DNA of 64,000 nt from Exophiala sp. HKRS030 (Eukaryota; Ascomycota; Eurotiomycetes; Chaetothyriales; Herpotrichiellaceae): NCBI GenBank assembly GCA_023897205.1, contig JAHWDD010000003.1, positions 3,289,665 to 3,353,664 of the forward strand, in the 5' to 3' direction. Of the stretch, positions 45,900 through 56,770 are shown piece by piece (the first letter of the stretch is position 1; every line of letters begins with the position of its first letter). The notes under the pieces are model-generated. The model was given only the letters and a program-made list of their open reading frames with translations, was not told the DNA's origin and did not search any database. The position numbers were made by a program, and so were the translations under genes.

Positions 45900-46653
45900 A
45901 TGGCCTCACTGAATGGACCTGGTCCTATGGATGTTGTAGAAGGGCTTTTTAAGTTTTATCTCTGGGAGTCCAGCATTCTCCGACCTACGAGACGTGGCGT
46001 TCCTACGACAAGGAAAAGCTGCCTAGCAGTCAGGGATGGACAACCCAGATTTGGGTTTTCAACGACACCGATGCGACACTCGCACGCTGCGAAGATCAGA
46101 AAGACTTCCAGAACAAAGCGAGTTGGGTGGTCAACGCACCCTCAAGGACCTTCACTGCCGCGCCTCCGGATACGATTGCACCAAGGACGTGCGCGTTCTT
46201 TTTCTGCATGCCGCATTCAGGCGAAGGTCATAACTCCAACGTCGTGTCGTACTCGAAGATGAATGGTAGCGACCGTGACGAGAAGAACTCACTGTTGCGA
46301 CTGGATTGGGCGTCGTACGATGGCGATGGGAACCGACGCATGGACCCCTCCATCCAGAACAAGTACCCCGAACAAAAGTATAGGGTGAACTTGCGCACGG
46401 AGAGAGAAGTTGACCATCAGGTTAGATATCAGGTATTGTTGAGTAAGACTGGCTGTTACGCAGAAAATTGTTCGTGTGTTGATTTTATTAGGCCAAAGAT
46501 GATACCGCGAAGTCCTGCTCGAACGATAAGCATCTTGCGACATCGACCCGGTTCCAAAGGTCTACTAACCAATTGTTCTGCCTGGTGCACTACAGCAAAA
46601 CACGTCATAGACAGCTCATGCAGAGATTGATTTTGTGGAAATCAAGATGCTAA
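45900..46653 (+). CDS. Hypothetical protein (about 227 aa), divergent from the MACPF gene, one frame break
   Basis: Exon 1 (45900-46420) starts MASLNGPGPMDVVEGLFKFY and changes frame near 45964-45966, where one extra G in GGG gives …LWGVQHSPTYETWRSYDKEK… and a continuous reading through TTQIWVFNDTDATLARC, SWVVNAPSRTFTAAPPDT and NSLLRLDWASYDGDGNRR. A 71-nt intron (46421-46491, GTTAGA…ATTAG) joins exon 2 (46492-46653). The protein is small, soluble and beta-rich in appearance with several Cys. I cannot place it in a family; it does not clearly match aegerolysins, the known partners of some fungal MACPF proteins. An alternative is a short intron ending at 45973. Confidence 0.55.
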
Positions 46654-47699
46654 ACATCTTGAGAAGATCAACACGTGTCCACAAATGTGACATGTTCTCA
46701 CCGCAATTAAGTGGTTATCAGGATATTGGATATTAGATACACGAGCTCAATTAGCTACAGCAACTTTATCTGACCCCTAACCTTGGGCAAGTTTTTTTCA
46801 CGACCACATATATTCAATTGATAGTACATTGTGTCTGTCTGCGTGTCATCCGTTCTCCTCTCTGGAACTTTACATCTCCAATGTTATGGGTTGTTTGCAA
46901 ACAACCTGGCATGCACCCCTTGATTCGTATCCCCGGTTAGTAGTGCGATCCTTTCAAAGTGACCAAGTCCTTCCCACCAACATGGCATACCTTACAGCCA
47001 TATCGACAGGCACCAGGATGCTTGCGTCTTGGGCAAGTCGCCACGTGGTCATCTTCGAAGCATTTGAGCCTCGAGATGTGCGAGGTATGCGCCAAGTGCC
47101 TTCCTAGCTTCCTGACCACTGCTGTCATCACTAAGTCGAAGAGATGAGGATATGCAGATTTGTAGATAAATATATATATATAGAGAGAGAGAGAGAGAGG
47201 GAGGGAGAGAGACATAGATGAACCGCCAAAGCTCCGGTAGCATCATTGTCAGTCAACTCCCAGGCCGTAGGGGGAGATATCGTCCCGGGTCTTGGCAAAA
47301 GATGAAGTGCCAATGCATGGCTTCGGGGTCATCCCAGAGGATTTCGTGTTTGCCGGAACTTAAGGGAGAAGATATAACTCCGACCAAGCGCTGGGGCTAT
47401 GCATACGCCTTAATCGAGGACAGACTGCAAAGCCTGCTTACACAGGGTCCAGGACTGGAGTTTGCTAGATGATGGCTTCCTAAGCACATGGGCCGGATCG
47501 ATGGCACTGACAGAGAAGGCCGCATCATGGCCACTTTTGCTGAGTTCGTCGTGATTTGATGTTGATGATGGGCCCTAGTGATTTTTACCGTTTTGGCAAA
47601 CACTAGACAGGCCGGCCACATATCCTCAAGGGAAAAAGGTCAACATACAGCCCCAATCCATTCAGGAACGGCCCTGGTTGTGCTCCAGAAACCAAAGAG
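46654..47699. other. Intergenic spacer
   Basis: No gene supported. A (TA)n/(GA)n tract lies at 47170-47212. Confidence 0.45.
47170..47212. repeat. (TA)n(GA)n compound microsatellite
   Basis: ATATATATATATA followed by about 14 GA dinucleotides with two G interruptions. Confidence 0.85.
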
Positions 47700-48480
47700 G
47701 ATGCTTCTCTAGTCATCTCGTGTTCGCAGAGGACAATGTCGCAAGTCTCTACTTGATGAAATAAGAGAAATATGGCGAAACGACTGTTCAAAGACCCTGA
47801 ATTTATGTGCGGTACATTGTACACAGCACAAGGCATGCCACCAAGGACTTAAGTGGAGCCACAGTCGTGCCCCACATCTTAATGTCAGAAATCGGGTTCC
47901 TTGGCGAGTAGCAGAAAATCTCCCTGTAGCTGTGGTAGGCGTTTTTAGGACTATTGTTGCGGGATAATTTAGGGTTGCGTTTTGTTCGATATCATCATGT
48001 CGATATATCTCTGGACCACTCATGTGCTCTGGCAAAGTCTGTGTTGCCAGGAATGTGGAGTCATAGTGGAGTGTTTGTGTCTGTGGAAAGTCTAGGAGTT
48101 CCTTAAGGCCATCTTCAAAGCTGACGCGGTGGAGCATGTTCAGGTAACCAAGGAGGTCAGAGACCCGATTGAGCATGGGGGTGGCGGTGACAAACTAGGT
48201 ATATCTGGCGAAAAGGGTGTGCACGACCAAGTGATTCTTTGGATCGTGGGTTTTTGATCTTGTGTGCCTCGTCGCAGACGGCGCGGACAAACACGCCGGC
48301 GAATCTGTTGCCCATCACCTTAGAATCCGCGGTTTCAGCGTCGTCGTCGTCAATTTCTGGAGTGTAGAGGCCTTTGAGAGCGCGATGTTGTTTCTCTTTC
48401 TGCATATTTTGAAAGCCTCTGTCATGCGCCCGGCCAAGTCTGCTCGAAATGCATGAGAAGGGGGTGTGGCTGTTCGTCCA
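47700..48480 (-). pseudogene. Degenerate SNF2-family helicase fragment
   Basis: On the minus strand one frame near 48260 reads VRAVCDEAHKIKNPRSKES, the DEAH motif II of SNF2 ATPases. After a frame shift at about 48195 it continues FVTATPMLNRVSDLLGYLNML, motif III and the following helix. Upstream, frames around 48420-48480 read weakly helicase-like (AFRADLAGRMTEAFKICRK). The Walker A motif and the C-terminal helicase lobe cannot be found, and stops appear in every frame below about 47900. The main shift has the opposite sign from the single-base losses in the other genes, so this looks like real decay rather than sequence error. It lies in a gene-poor, repeat-bearing stretch, consistent with a relic of a transferred or duplicated gene. 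Confidence 0.6.
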
Positions 48481-48687
48481 AGGTTGGTGGGAAAGTAGAC
48501 TATCAGCCAGTAAAGGTAGCTAGAGGTGTCCGTAACCCAAATATGGTTTATACAATGCCTGGGGAGGGTGCCTAAGGTGTCCGTAAACCAGATCTAGTTT
48601 GGCACACTCCATGCTGAACCGGTATTTAATGTCGTGAGCAATGCGCCGTCACCGTCCCACTTGTATTGTTTCTCCCAATACAATTGG

Positions 48688-48774
48688 GTCGCTGTCTTGT
48701 GCCCCAGATAACCAGATAACTGCTTCGCCGTCTTGTGTGCAAGCAACGCCAGATAACTGCGTCGCCGTCTTGTG
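48688..48774. repeat. Three short direct repeats (about 25 bp units)
   Basis: CAGATAACTGC(T/G)TCGCCGTCTTGTG occurs at 48713-48737 and 48750-48774, with a diverged copy of its parts (GTCGCTGTCTTGTG, CAGATAAC) at 48688-48711. Function unknown. Confidence 0.75.
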
Positions 48775-51773
48775 TTTGCGAACCGACAAGGGAATATTAA
48801 GGCATAGATAAGCCGGAGTGCTGTCGTCCTAACTCGGCCAAGACTATCATTTCCCACGCAGCATTATGATGCTTCGTGCCAGCTATAATCTCGAATTGCC
48901 TACGCTTGAAAGTAGGGCGCTGTGGAGAGAAATTGCTGCGTCACTCGCATTCCGGGATTATCATCGGCTTTCTTTTTCAAAGGAAGATAAATAGCCCACT
49001 GGCATAGGGGTTGTCTTTCATTCTTCCTGTTCTCCTCGTAGGGTCTTCATTACCTCGAATTGGGAACCGAATGTTAGTCCCTCCGTCGAGAATGCGATTT
49101 CTGTCTTTATTGCAACGATTACCTAGATAACTCATTGCTGGGTTTCGCTCCATGTTAGGAAGGGCAACAGTGTCGCAATGGTGGAGATATATTGAACCTG
49201 TTCCACTTCGACGTGGTGAGCTAGTGGTTGTGGCTTTCTGCCTCACCCGAATCTCTGCGGAAAACACTCCGTTATCTGGCGATAGCTGGTCATGCGAGTT
49301 TGTATAAATCGTTTAGCGAGCCCTTCACCCACACAATGAAGTTGATGCTTCTGGCAGTATGGCCGGATAATGAAACTGAAGTCATCAGCGCACCATTTCA
49401 AGCACTTTTCCGCCCGCCAGTCGGTAATGTATACTGGCATTCGTGGAAAAATGCCTGAGGCCTCGCTGAGGCGTTCGATAACGTTGCTTCTAGCCCGCAC
49501 TCCTAGGCATTACTCTGCTGCCCGAATTGAGAGTCAACCTGGTGATGTAGTTGATCCTCTGAGGCTGGGAGACCGTGTATTTCAGAAGGCCTCCTCCTCC
49601 ACAACTAGATTGCCAATGTGAAGGACCCCGCCAACCCACAAAGCAATCAAACCTCAAGGCGTGTGTCTTGGTTGAGCCTCTGTACAGACGACGAAGGTAG
49701 GAGTGCCCTCCAATGGTTCCTACCATGGCGGTCATAGCTAGCTCATGCGTAACTCTGCGATACCTTGTGTTGTGTCATGAGTGCAACTGTTTTCCGTTCC
49801 TTGGTGTAAATGTAGCTGCTCAAAGCTCTGTTGCGTCGTTTTCGCAGTCTTTCTTGCTGTTATCCCCTGCAACAGTTGCCGGTCAGGTGGCGTACAGGAC
49901 AACCACATAGCCCGTGGCCCAGTGTGCACAAACGATCGACCATACTATTCCAGCCGTGGCCATGAACCATTGAATGGACACATTCGTTCGGTGAGCGTGA
50001 TTGTCGATCGTTCATCGGGCTGCCAGGACGCAGATGGGCAACACGGTTCCGCTTTCCGCTGTACAATAATGAAGCCCCGTGCTTTTCACCTGCGATCAAG
50101 ATGTACATACAAGGGCTCGTAACAAGAACAAGGGCTCCGACTGAATGTCTCGAGAGCGCAACGGTCTCATGCGCTAGAGGGAGGCAGAGCCGTTTCTCAA
50201 GTTTGCCTCGATTTGTTCTGCACGGTTGCGCCGCCTCGTCCCACCCGGTTTATATTGGTTTCCCCTTCGTGAGACTGCGCTGGTCTTCTTGCCAGAGGAC
50301 TACTAGTTGTACCTCCTTGTTCGCCTGGGTTGTGCTGAGACTTTTCTGGTGTTCAGTTGGCTGTCACTGCATGAGCTTACGCTGGATTTTCCGACAGAGG
50401 TTGGGTGCATGCGTCGATTATCTCCCCAGACATTGTGAAGGCTCGTTTTCCAAGCCGTGTCCCAATTTTTTGCCTGGCATTGTGCGAATTTCGTCCTTGA
50501 CATGATGCGCGCGGCTTGGGTCGTAGGTGGCTGGAATCCGAACCGTGCTGACCCCGAGGTGCACTAACTCAGATGTTCCAGAGTCGTTTTTTGCACAACA
50601 CCCTCAAGTCGAGCTGGATCCTCGTGACGCGAGACGATCCTCTGTGTGCCCTCTGAGTGGAAATCCCGTGCTCCAAGTCCTCAAGATGTCCTGCGCACTG
50701 GGCTCTCAAGCCATGCTTGCGCCCAGACACCAAGGTTGGGCTATGCCCGTATTCTTTGGCTCGAGGTGCGTTTTGCGTGCCGGAGTCGGTCTGTAGGCAA
50801 TGTCTTGAATCCATGCAGGCTCTGTGCGTGGCCATCGTGGCCACCGTGGACAGCGAGGTCGACCAGGCTCTGTGCCTCGCAGACACTTCGTAGGCGTGCT
50901 GTGCCCATTGCGGCAGGTTCGTTGAGGGTTCGTACTTTGTGGTTACTAGGCAAAGGCCGTGCTGTTTTCGACGCCCCAATGCAGTGCAGGCTGTTTGACT
51001 CGCGCTTGAGCCGTGTTCGCGACCCTGGAATTGTGCAGCCTCCAAAACTCCTCGTTGGTGTCATAGAGGACTTTCTCCCGCTCTCATGCCTTGGTCATCT
51101 CCTCTTCGGCTTTGTCTGTGTATGTATATATATAATATGGATGGTTCCTTGACAGCTATGCTGTACCCTCGTGCTCCAACGCTGGGCAGGCTCGTGAGTC
51201 CATGACCTGCGGTTGTGCTGGCGAGGCGGTGACCCTGTCGCCCGCCACAAGGCCTGGAACGACTTGAGGAGGAGATCGAGGGCTTTGAGGATGGGTCTTC
51301 TGGGATCGAGGGGCAGGACGGGGCTTTTTATAGGCCTGGGAGAGGATTGATTACGCAGGGATCAAAAGCAATGACACATCGGCGAAGGAGAGGTAACGCA
51401 CAAGACAATAGGATCGGAGAAAGTGCAAAGTTTTGAGCCAGAAATTGACCACGATATGAGTCTGTATCTACTCACCCTATCAAACATTACCAATTATATC
51501 TCATCTTGCAAGTAAGCTGTGTGTAACCAAGCGCTGCCAGTACTCCGAAAAGGTAAGCTTTGTCTCATATCGACGTGAGTCTGTGAGTCATCTAAACCAA
51601 CGGTCACAACATAGCTCTCAAAGCCGGGGTTCAACCAGCATCGCAGCGTCCAAAACCAGCAGAAAGTCGTAAAGCCAGCCGTGAAACTGCGCTCCGAGGC
51701 GAGCAGAGCATTTCACTTCTGTCTCATATCTTCATCATAAAGTCTGCACTAGAGCAAATGTCTGAGTCACCAC
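48775..51773. mobile_element. Gene-poor region, possible retroelement debris
   Basis: Three kilobases with no intact gene. On the minus strand, CCTATAAAAAGCCCC (51321-51334) resembles an LTR-type TATA box. About 250 bases further on, a frame reads EKVLYDTNEEFWRLHNSRVA before stops, which could be a decayed gag start. No matched long terminal repeats, primer-binding site or pol motifs were found, so this is only a suggestion. Other frames (49243-49500, 50569-51045 minus) are isolated and have no domain. Confidence 0.25.
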
Positions 51774-52427
51774 TCAAAGACAGTAATGACGCCGATGCCC
51801 GGAATCTCTCAATTGTGGTCCTAGTTGGTAGTGGGGAAGATTATTTACTATTGTTCTTCCTTCTCCTCGTGCTCTGGGCTGGGATTTGCTAGTTTGAGTG
51901 GGAGTCAACGGCGTGGTAGCCACTCCATCCCCAGCTTCCTGGATCCTCACGGATTTCTTGGCCTTTGCCTTTGCCTTTTTTCCATTGGCAGCAGGAAGAC
52001 CAAGACCGGATAAGAAAGAGATCCTTGTCAAGGCACCGATGTAGACGAACAAGAAATTGCCATAGTCGATTGGATTCCAGTTTCCAATATCGTAATAAGC
52101 TTGCAGACCCAAGGGGAAGCAGCTGTACAGATGACCAAAATCTGCGATCAGAAGTCCAAGCAACAAAACGCGCCAGACTTTGAGGTCGTTGGTTGCGCGG
52201 AGCACAAAGGCTTCATTGAAGGCAAAGGCAAGATACATGTTTCCTAGCTGTCGCAAGACAATGTTGGTTCCCGTGGGAACTCCCAAGATGGTTGGTGCAG
52301 ATGCAGCATGTTGCAGCTTGAGATAGGTATAAGGTTGAAACCAGCCATAGAAGGCGCCGACCAGCGTTGCGACGGGTTCAATCCACAGGAAGAATGCAAT
52401 ATATGGAATGGGGATGTTTGCAGGCAT
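51774..52427 (-). CDS. DUF7704-like fungal integral membrane protein (217 aa)
   Basis: Single exon from ATG 52427: MPANIPIPYIAFFLWIEPVATLVGAFYGWF. The segments FLWIEPVATLVGAFYGWF, NIVLRQLGNMYLAFAFNEAFVLR, VWRVLLLGLLIADFGHLYSCF and YGNFLFVYIGALTRISFLSGL make four likely membrane helices. The RATNDLKVWR and ADFGHLYS words recur in a fungal family I recall as DUF7704. The C-terminal 60 residues are Lys-rich then polar and probably cytosolic. The frame is open 27 codons further upstream, but the conserved part begins directly after this ATG. Function is unknown. Confidence 0.75.
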   Translation of the reverse strand: MPANIPIPYIAFFLWIEPVATLVGAFYGWFQPYTYLKLQHAASAPTILGVPTGTNIVLRQLGNMYLAFAFNEAFVLRATNDLKVWRVLLLGLLIADFGHLYSCFPLGLQAYYDIGNWNPIDYGNFLFVYIGALTRISFLSGLGLPAANGKKAKAKAKKSVRIQEAGDGVATTPLTPTQTSKSQPRARGEGRTIVNNLPHYQLGPQLRDSGHRRHYCL

Positions 52428-54607
52428 TGTGGTTCTGAGGAGTACAAGGCGTAGTTGGTTTGAAGATTTGGGGGCGATGCGGCGAGGCGATATGGCGAGT
52501 GAGAACAATAGATAAGGAATTGCAGAATTATGTCATAATCCTCAGCACTGGCAAAGATAGCGGGTGTGAACGTGTGAGAGCAATCTACACAGAGACAGAG
52601 ACGCAAAGTGGTTCTAATAGACGAGATTGATTTTCCTCTTGACAGATACTGAAGTGTGAAATAAATGAAAGTGTCTAGAACACGACGACAACGGCTTGGC
52701 TGAGGGAAAAAAGCTTTATGAGAGTTTTGATACAAAGATCTGAGACGTCTCCAGGTAGCAGGGGAAAGTGGCAGGGAGTCTGCGAGGTGTTGAGCTTGAC
52801 TGTGAACGGAGTAGTTAGTTAGGTAGACGAATCTCGCAGTTGTTGTTCTGGGTCAGTCCAGAGGACGTCCGTGTACATACGAGTAGATACGCCATCGACA
52901 CCGTGGATATTGCTCCATTCCGACGGAATTAAGAGGCACCTGCCCACCAGTAGTTTTAGTGATACTGACGACACCTTCAGCCTCGAATCTGGTGAGTGGT
53001 GGAATCTTGGTTGAACTTGCAGAGCCACAAATCTCAGATCTGGGAACCAGTGGAGTCCTTTTCCCTCCGAATCACGAGTGACCGAGGGCGTAATCGTTCA
53101 CGGCGCTGGTCAGTGGTCAGAGGTCCTGGGTCAGTGGTACTTGGTCGTCCTGCCCTAGGCCTTAGACCCGTGAACTGGACCAGGGTTGACACAGGCACGT
53201 CAGCGCATGAAACACCGAACACACGCCACTCGAAAAGCACTGAGCCTCAAGCTGCACAAAACTCTCGCTTGGATGCCCGGTAGGTGCCCGGGGCTGCTGG
53301 GACTTGGGAACCTTTGCCATGGGATTGGCACATGGACGAGTCAAAGGACGTGTGGAACCCCAGATGGCACTCAGGCACTGGGGCAACGACTCTAACCGAA
53401 GACTAAGACTTGGGGATCAAAAAACGCTCCTTAACTCCAAGTCCTTTCATTCCCTGGTTCGCTAACCTCTCCCCTTCAAGTCGTTCGCCCGTAGTCGGCA
53501 TGCTAAAATGGTCATGGGCATGGTTGGGCCTGGCCGCTGTCTCGACTCTTGACTTGTGAATCTTGATCTCTCCAAGCAACGACGCCGGGAAGGATTAGCA
53601 GTCGATATGTCAGTATGCAGAACAAACTTAGGAAGTGCTGTCCGGTCGATCCCGAGCTGCCACACGCTGTCATCCTGGAGACTTACGGAGTAGTCACGGT
53701 AGTGTAAGTCCTTGGTCGGTGCTTGGGCAGTAGCCTAAGTTAGCTAGTTAGCCGTGGTAGTTAGCTATCCATCTGTGGCATCTGTTTGGAGTACGGAGTA
53801 CTCTACTCTGTATTGTACTGTCCTTGATAGGTGGGTGGCAGGCTAACAAGACCCCAAGCAAGGATTGTTGAACCCCAGCGCCAATTGAGTGCCCACTGCC
53901 CACTGCCCACTGCCAACTGCCAACTTCCCACCGCCCAGTGCCCACTGGCCCTCAACTTTGGAGGTGTCTGTAAGCCCTTGACCAGTACCAGCCGGTGTTG
54001 GTTAGCCTTGTGGCCTCTGAGGTGCCCATCATTGCCTTGGCCATCCTTCAAGCCCCGAGACGCCGCCCGAGACCCTGGATGCTCGATCCCCTGTAGCCTC
54101 TAGCCTGTAGCCTGTCACCTAGGTGCCTGTGGCCTGTAGGTGCCCTGGAATCAGGAATCTGACAACCTGGGAGCCCTCACCTCCACTTTTTTCCACCAAA
54201 ACAATCGGAAACTTTTGTCTGGACTCTGCGTCAACAAATTTCTGATTCGGCTCCATCTCTTCATTTTCTCAAAGTCTTTCCCGTCCGCCTACCGTCTATT
54301 GCGGCTTTGCTGCCTTGTCCTTCCATCCTGCATTCAAACCCGGCGCCGTTACCCTCATTCTTTTCGCATGGTGTAGGTGTTGGTGGTGTATAATTACTGC
54401 TTACTTGCTTCCTCTTGTCAGTTTCCAGACCGAATACTGCTTGCCTCTCTCATACGGTCACACCAACAAGATCTGACGGGCGCCTCCCCACCGAGACGAA
54501 ACCTTGGAGACAACAAACAGTCTTCCTGCCCTTCGATGAGTCTGTGACTGGGTGTTTTGTGACTCAAGTTCAAGCCTGTCCACCAAAGCCCTGGTGAAAC
54601 CCCAACA
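52428..54607. other. Long intergenic spacer
   Basis: About 2.2 kb between divergent genes. It holds a CCCACTG(C)n tandem tract at 53890-53950 and repeated CGGAGTA words (53690, 53790). No gene is supported. Confidence 0.5.
53890..53950. repeat. Degenerate (GCCCACT)n tandem repeat
   Basis: About eight imperfect copies of GCCCACT/GCCAACT. Confidence 0.75.
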
Positions 54608-56770
54608 ATGTCACACAACGAGCCGTCATCGCTTGTTCCCCGACGCCGAACCTCGCTCCTGGTGAGAGAACGCCCACGAACGGCATATGACGCTATGACA
54701 GATGACTATCTTGTTCCTCCTAGACCCGTCACTCGTATGTCTTTCATGCCCAGCACGAATACACGAGATGTCTTGGACTGGGAGACCTTCTGTCCTGACC
54801 AAGGCCAAGCCGGCGAGCCACATTCCAACCCTCAATTTGTAGATCCGTTCGCCAACTTTTCCTCCGAGCACAGCGACCGAACCCCTCTGCATCAACGACG
54901 ATACTCTAATTTTACCCAGTCATTCAAGCACGGAATGTCAGAACTCAAGTCTCTCACCAGGAGAATGTCTCTGACCGTGAGGAGCAAGAGCACCAAGCAC
55001 AAGGAGGACTTTGTAGAGAAACGATCACAGGGCAGATCTCTACAATTAGGCAATGACATGATGGACTTTTCCGAAGCTGTATCTACGAGACCAAAGTCAC
55101 GGGGTCGTCTACTTCAATCCATGAGCACAAGAAGAAGGCCTTCATTGCCACTGCTAAACATGCATCATATCAGTGAGCCGCTGAGGGAAACACAAGATTC
55201 TCTACCGCTTACTGCACGGAGTCGTGGACAGCCAGTGCTTTCGGATCTTGTCTTTGGAGGGGCGGGAGCCAGAGCGGCCGCGGCAGCTCAAAATGAACTG
55301 TTTCATGCTTCAAGGACACCCCCACTGCCACCGTATGAGCCACGGGAGATTGGCGAGAACAAAGGAGAGCAAGACGCAGAGAGTGGAATCGGGATCGTCT
55401 TGGACACTCGCACAAGACGTGGGTCTTCGCCGGCAAATACACACGTCCTTTGCAAAGATCCAGCCACAGTCCTCGCTACAGAACTTCTCGAACACATTCT
55501 CTCGTTCCTGGATGTCGACTCTATACTGCAGGTTTCCTTGGCCTCTCGCAAATGGAACGAATTGTCCCAATCCCAGGCTGCATGGAAGAGAATTTTCCAC
55601 CAAGAGTACGCTTTGAAAGTCCCCGCGGGCCCGTGCGGCATTCCTCAAGTAATAGGGCTTGGCAAAAATAAACCGGGTCAGGACTATCGAAAACTCTTCC
55701 AGGTGCGGACTCTGATTGACAAGAGGTGGAAGAATGGCGAAGCTGCGGCCATCTATTTGAATGGGCACAAAGATAGCGTCTATTGTGCTCAGTTCGACGA
55801 ACACAAGATCATCACGGGATCGAGGGACAACACAATCCGAGTTTGGGATGCTCACACATATCAGTGTATCCGCAAGCTTGGCCCACCCAACAATCCAAGG
55901 GAAAGACAAAAATTGGTGCCTCCTGCAGTAGAACCACACGGTGTGCTTCCATTCTTCAAAGCGGATGTCTCATCGCCAGACCCACCAGCGACAGACGTGC
56001 AGTTGTGGCATCAAGCGTCTGTGTTGTGTCTACAATACGATGACGATATCCTGGTGACAGGGTCGTCTGACTTTTCGTGTCTTGTCTGGTCTATCAAAGA
56101 CGATTATCAGCCCATGTTCCGACTGATCGGTCATCATGCTGGAGTGCTGGATGTGTGTATCGACAAACAAAGAATAGTCACGTGTTCCAAGGATACTACT
56201 ATCAAAGTGTGGGATAGGTTCACTGGTCAATTGATCAAGACTCTATTGGGACATCGCGGACCAGTCAACGCAGTTCAGGTTCGAGGAAACCTCTTGGCCA
56301 GCGCTAGTGGCGATGGAATGTCCAAATTGTGGCGATTGGAAGACGGAGTGTGTATCAAGGAGTTCCAGTCCAAAGATCGAGGACTTGCGTGCGTGGAATT
56401 CTCAGAGAATGGAAGGACGATTTTCGCCGGAGGTAACGATCAAGTCATTTATGAGTACGACACCATGACTGGGGGACGGATCCGGGAGCTTCGAGGACAC
56501 CGAGACCTGGTACGGTCATTGCACCTGGACACCGCGAATTCACGCATTATCAGTGGGAGTTATGACCATTCAATCAAAGTGTGGGACGCAACCAAGGGAG
56601 AAAGCGCCGAGGACGGAGGTTTGCAGATCAATTTCGAGGGCTGGACATCGAGCTGGATCCTGGCAGCAAAAAGTAATTATCGCAAGATCGTGTGCACGAG
56701 TCAAGACGGCAGGGTCGTTATTATCGACTTTGGGTATGGCATCGATGGAGTGGAGCTTGTCGAAGGCTGA
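54608..56770 (+). CDS. F-box / WD40-repeat protein (720 aa)
   Basis: Single exon. The first 290 residues are Ser/Arg-rich and disordered, with basic phospho-site-like words (RRRTSLLV, RRRPSLPLL). An F-box follows (about 295-340: LATELLEHILSFLDVDSILQ, WNELSQSQAAWKRIF), then seven or so WD40 blades from about 390, for example SVYCAQFDEHKIITGSRDNT, VLDVCIDKQRIVTCSKDTTI and LVRSLHLDTANSRIISGSYD with IKVWD ends. Such proteins are substrate receptors of SCF ubiquitin ligases: the F-box binds Skp1 and the propeller binds phosphorylated targets, as in Met30/Fbw-type proteins. The specific target is unknown. ATG 54608 is the first in the frame. Confidence 0.93.
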   Translation: MSHNEPSSLVPRRRTSLLVRERPRTAYDAMTDDYLVPPRPVTRMSFMPSTNTRDVLDWETFCPDQGQAGEPHSNPQFVDPFANFSSEHSDRTPLHQRRYSNFTQSFKHGMSELKSLTRRMSLTVRSKSTKHKEDFVEKRSQGRSLQLGNDMMDFSEAVSTRPKSRGRLLQSMSTRRRPSLPLLNMHHISEPLRETQDSLPLTARSRGQPVLSDLVFGGAGARAAAAAQNELFHASRTPPLPPYEPREIGENKGEQDAESGIGIVLDTRTRRGSSPANTHVLCKDPATVLATELLEHILSFLDVDSILQVSLASRKWNELSQSQAAWKRIFHQEYALKVPAGPCGIPQVIGLGKNKPGQDYRKLFQVRTLIDKRWKNGEAAAIYLNGHKDSVYCAQFDEHKIITGSRDNTIRVWDAHTYQCIRKLGPPNNPRERQKLVPPAVEPHGVLPFFKADVSSPDPPATDVQLWHQASVLCLQYDDDILVTGSSDFSCLVWSIKDDYQPMFRLIGHHAGVLDVCIDKQRIVTCSKDTTIKVWDRFTGQLIKTLLGHRGPVNAVQVRGNLLASASGDGMSKLWRLEDGVCIKEFQSKDRGLACVEFSENGRTIFAGGNDQVIYEYDTMTGGRIRELRGHRDLVRSLHLDTANSRIISGSYDHSIKVWDATKGESAEDGGLQINFEGWTSSWILAAKSNYRKIVCTSQDGRVVIIDFGYGIDGVELVEG

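Noticed and set aside
45900..46653. Gene next to the MACPF gene as an aegerolysin
   Set aside because: Length and rough character are similar, but the conserved aegerolysin patterns could not be found.
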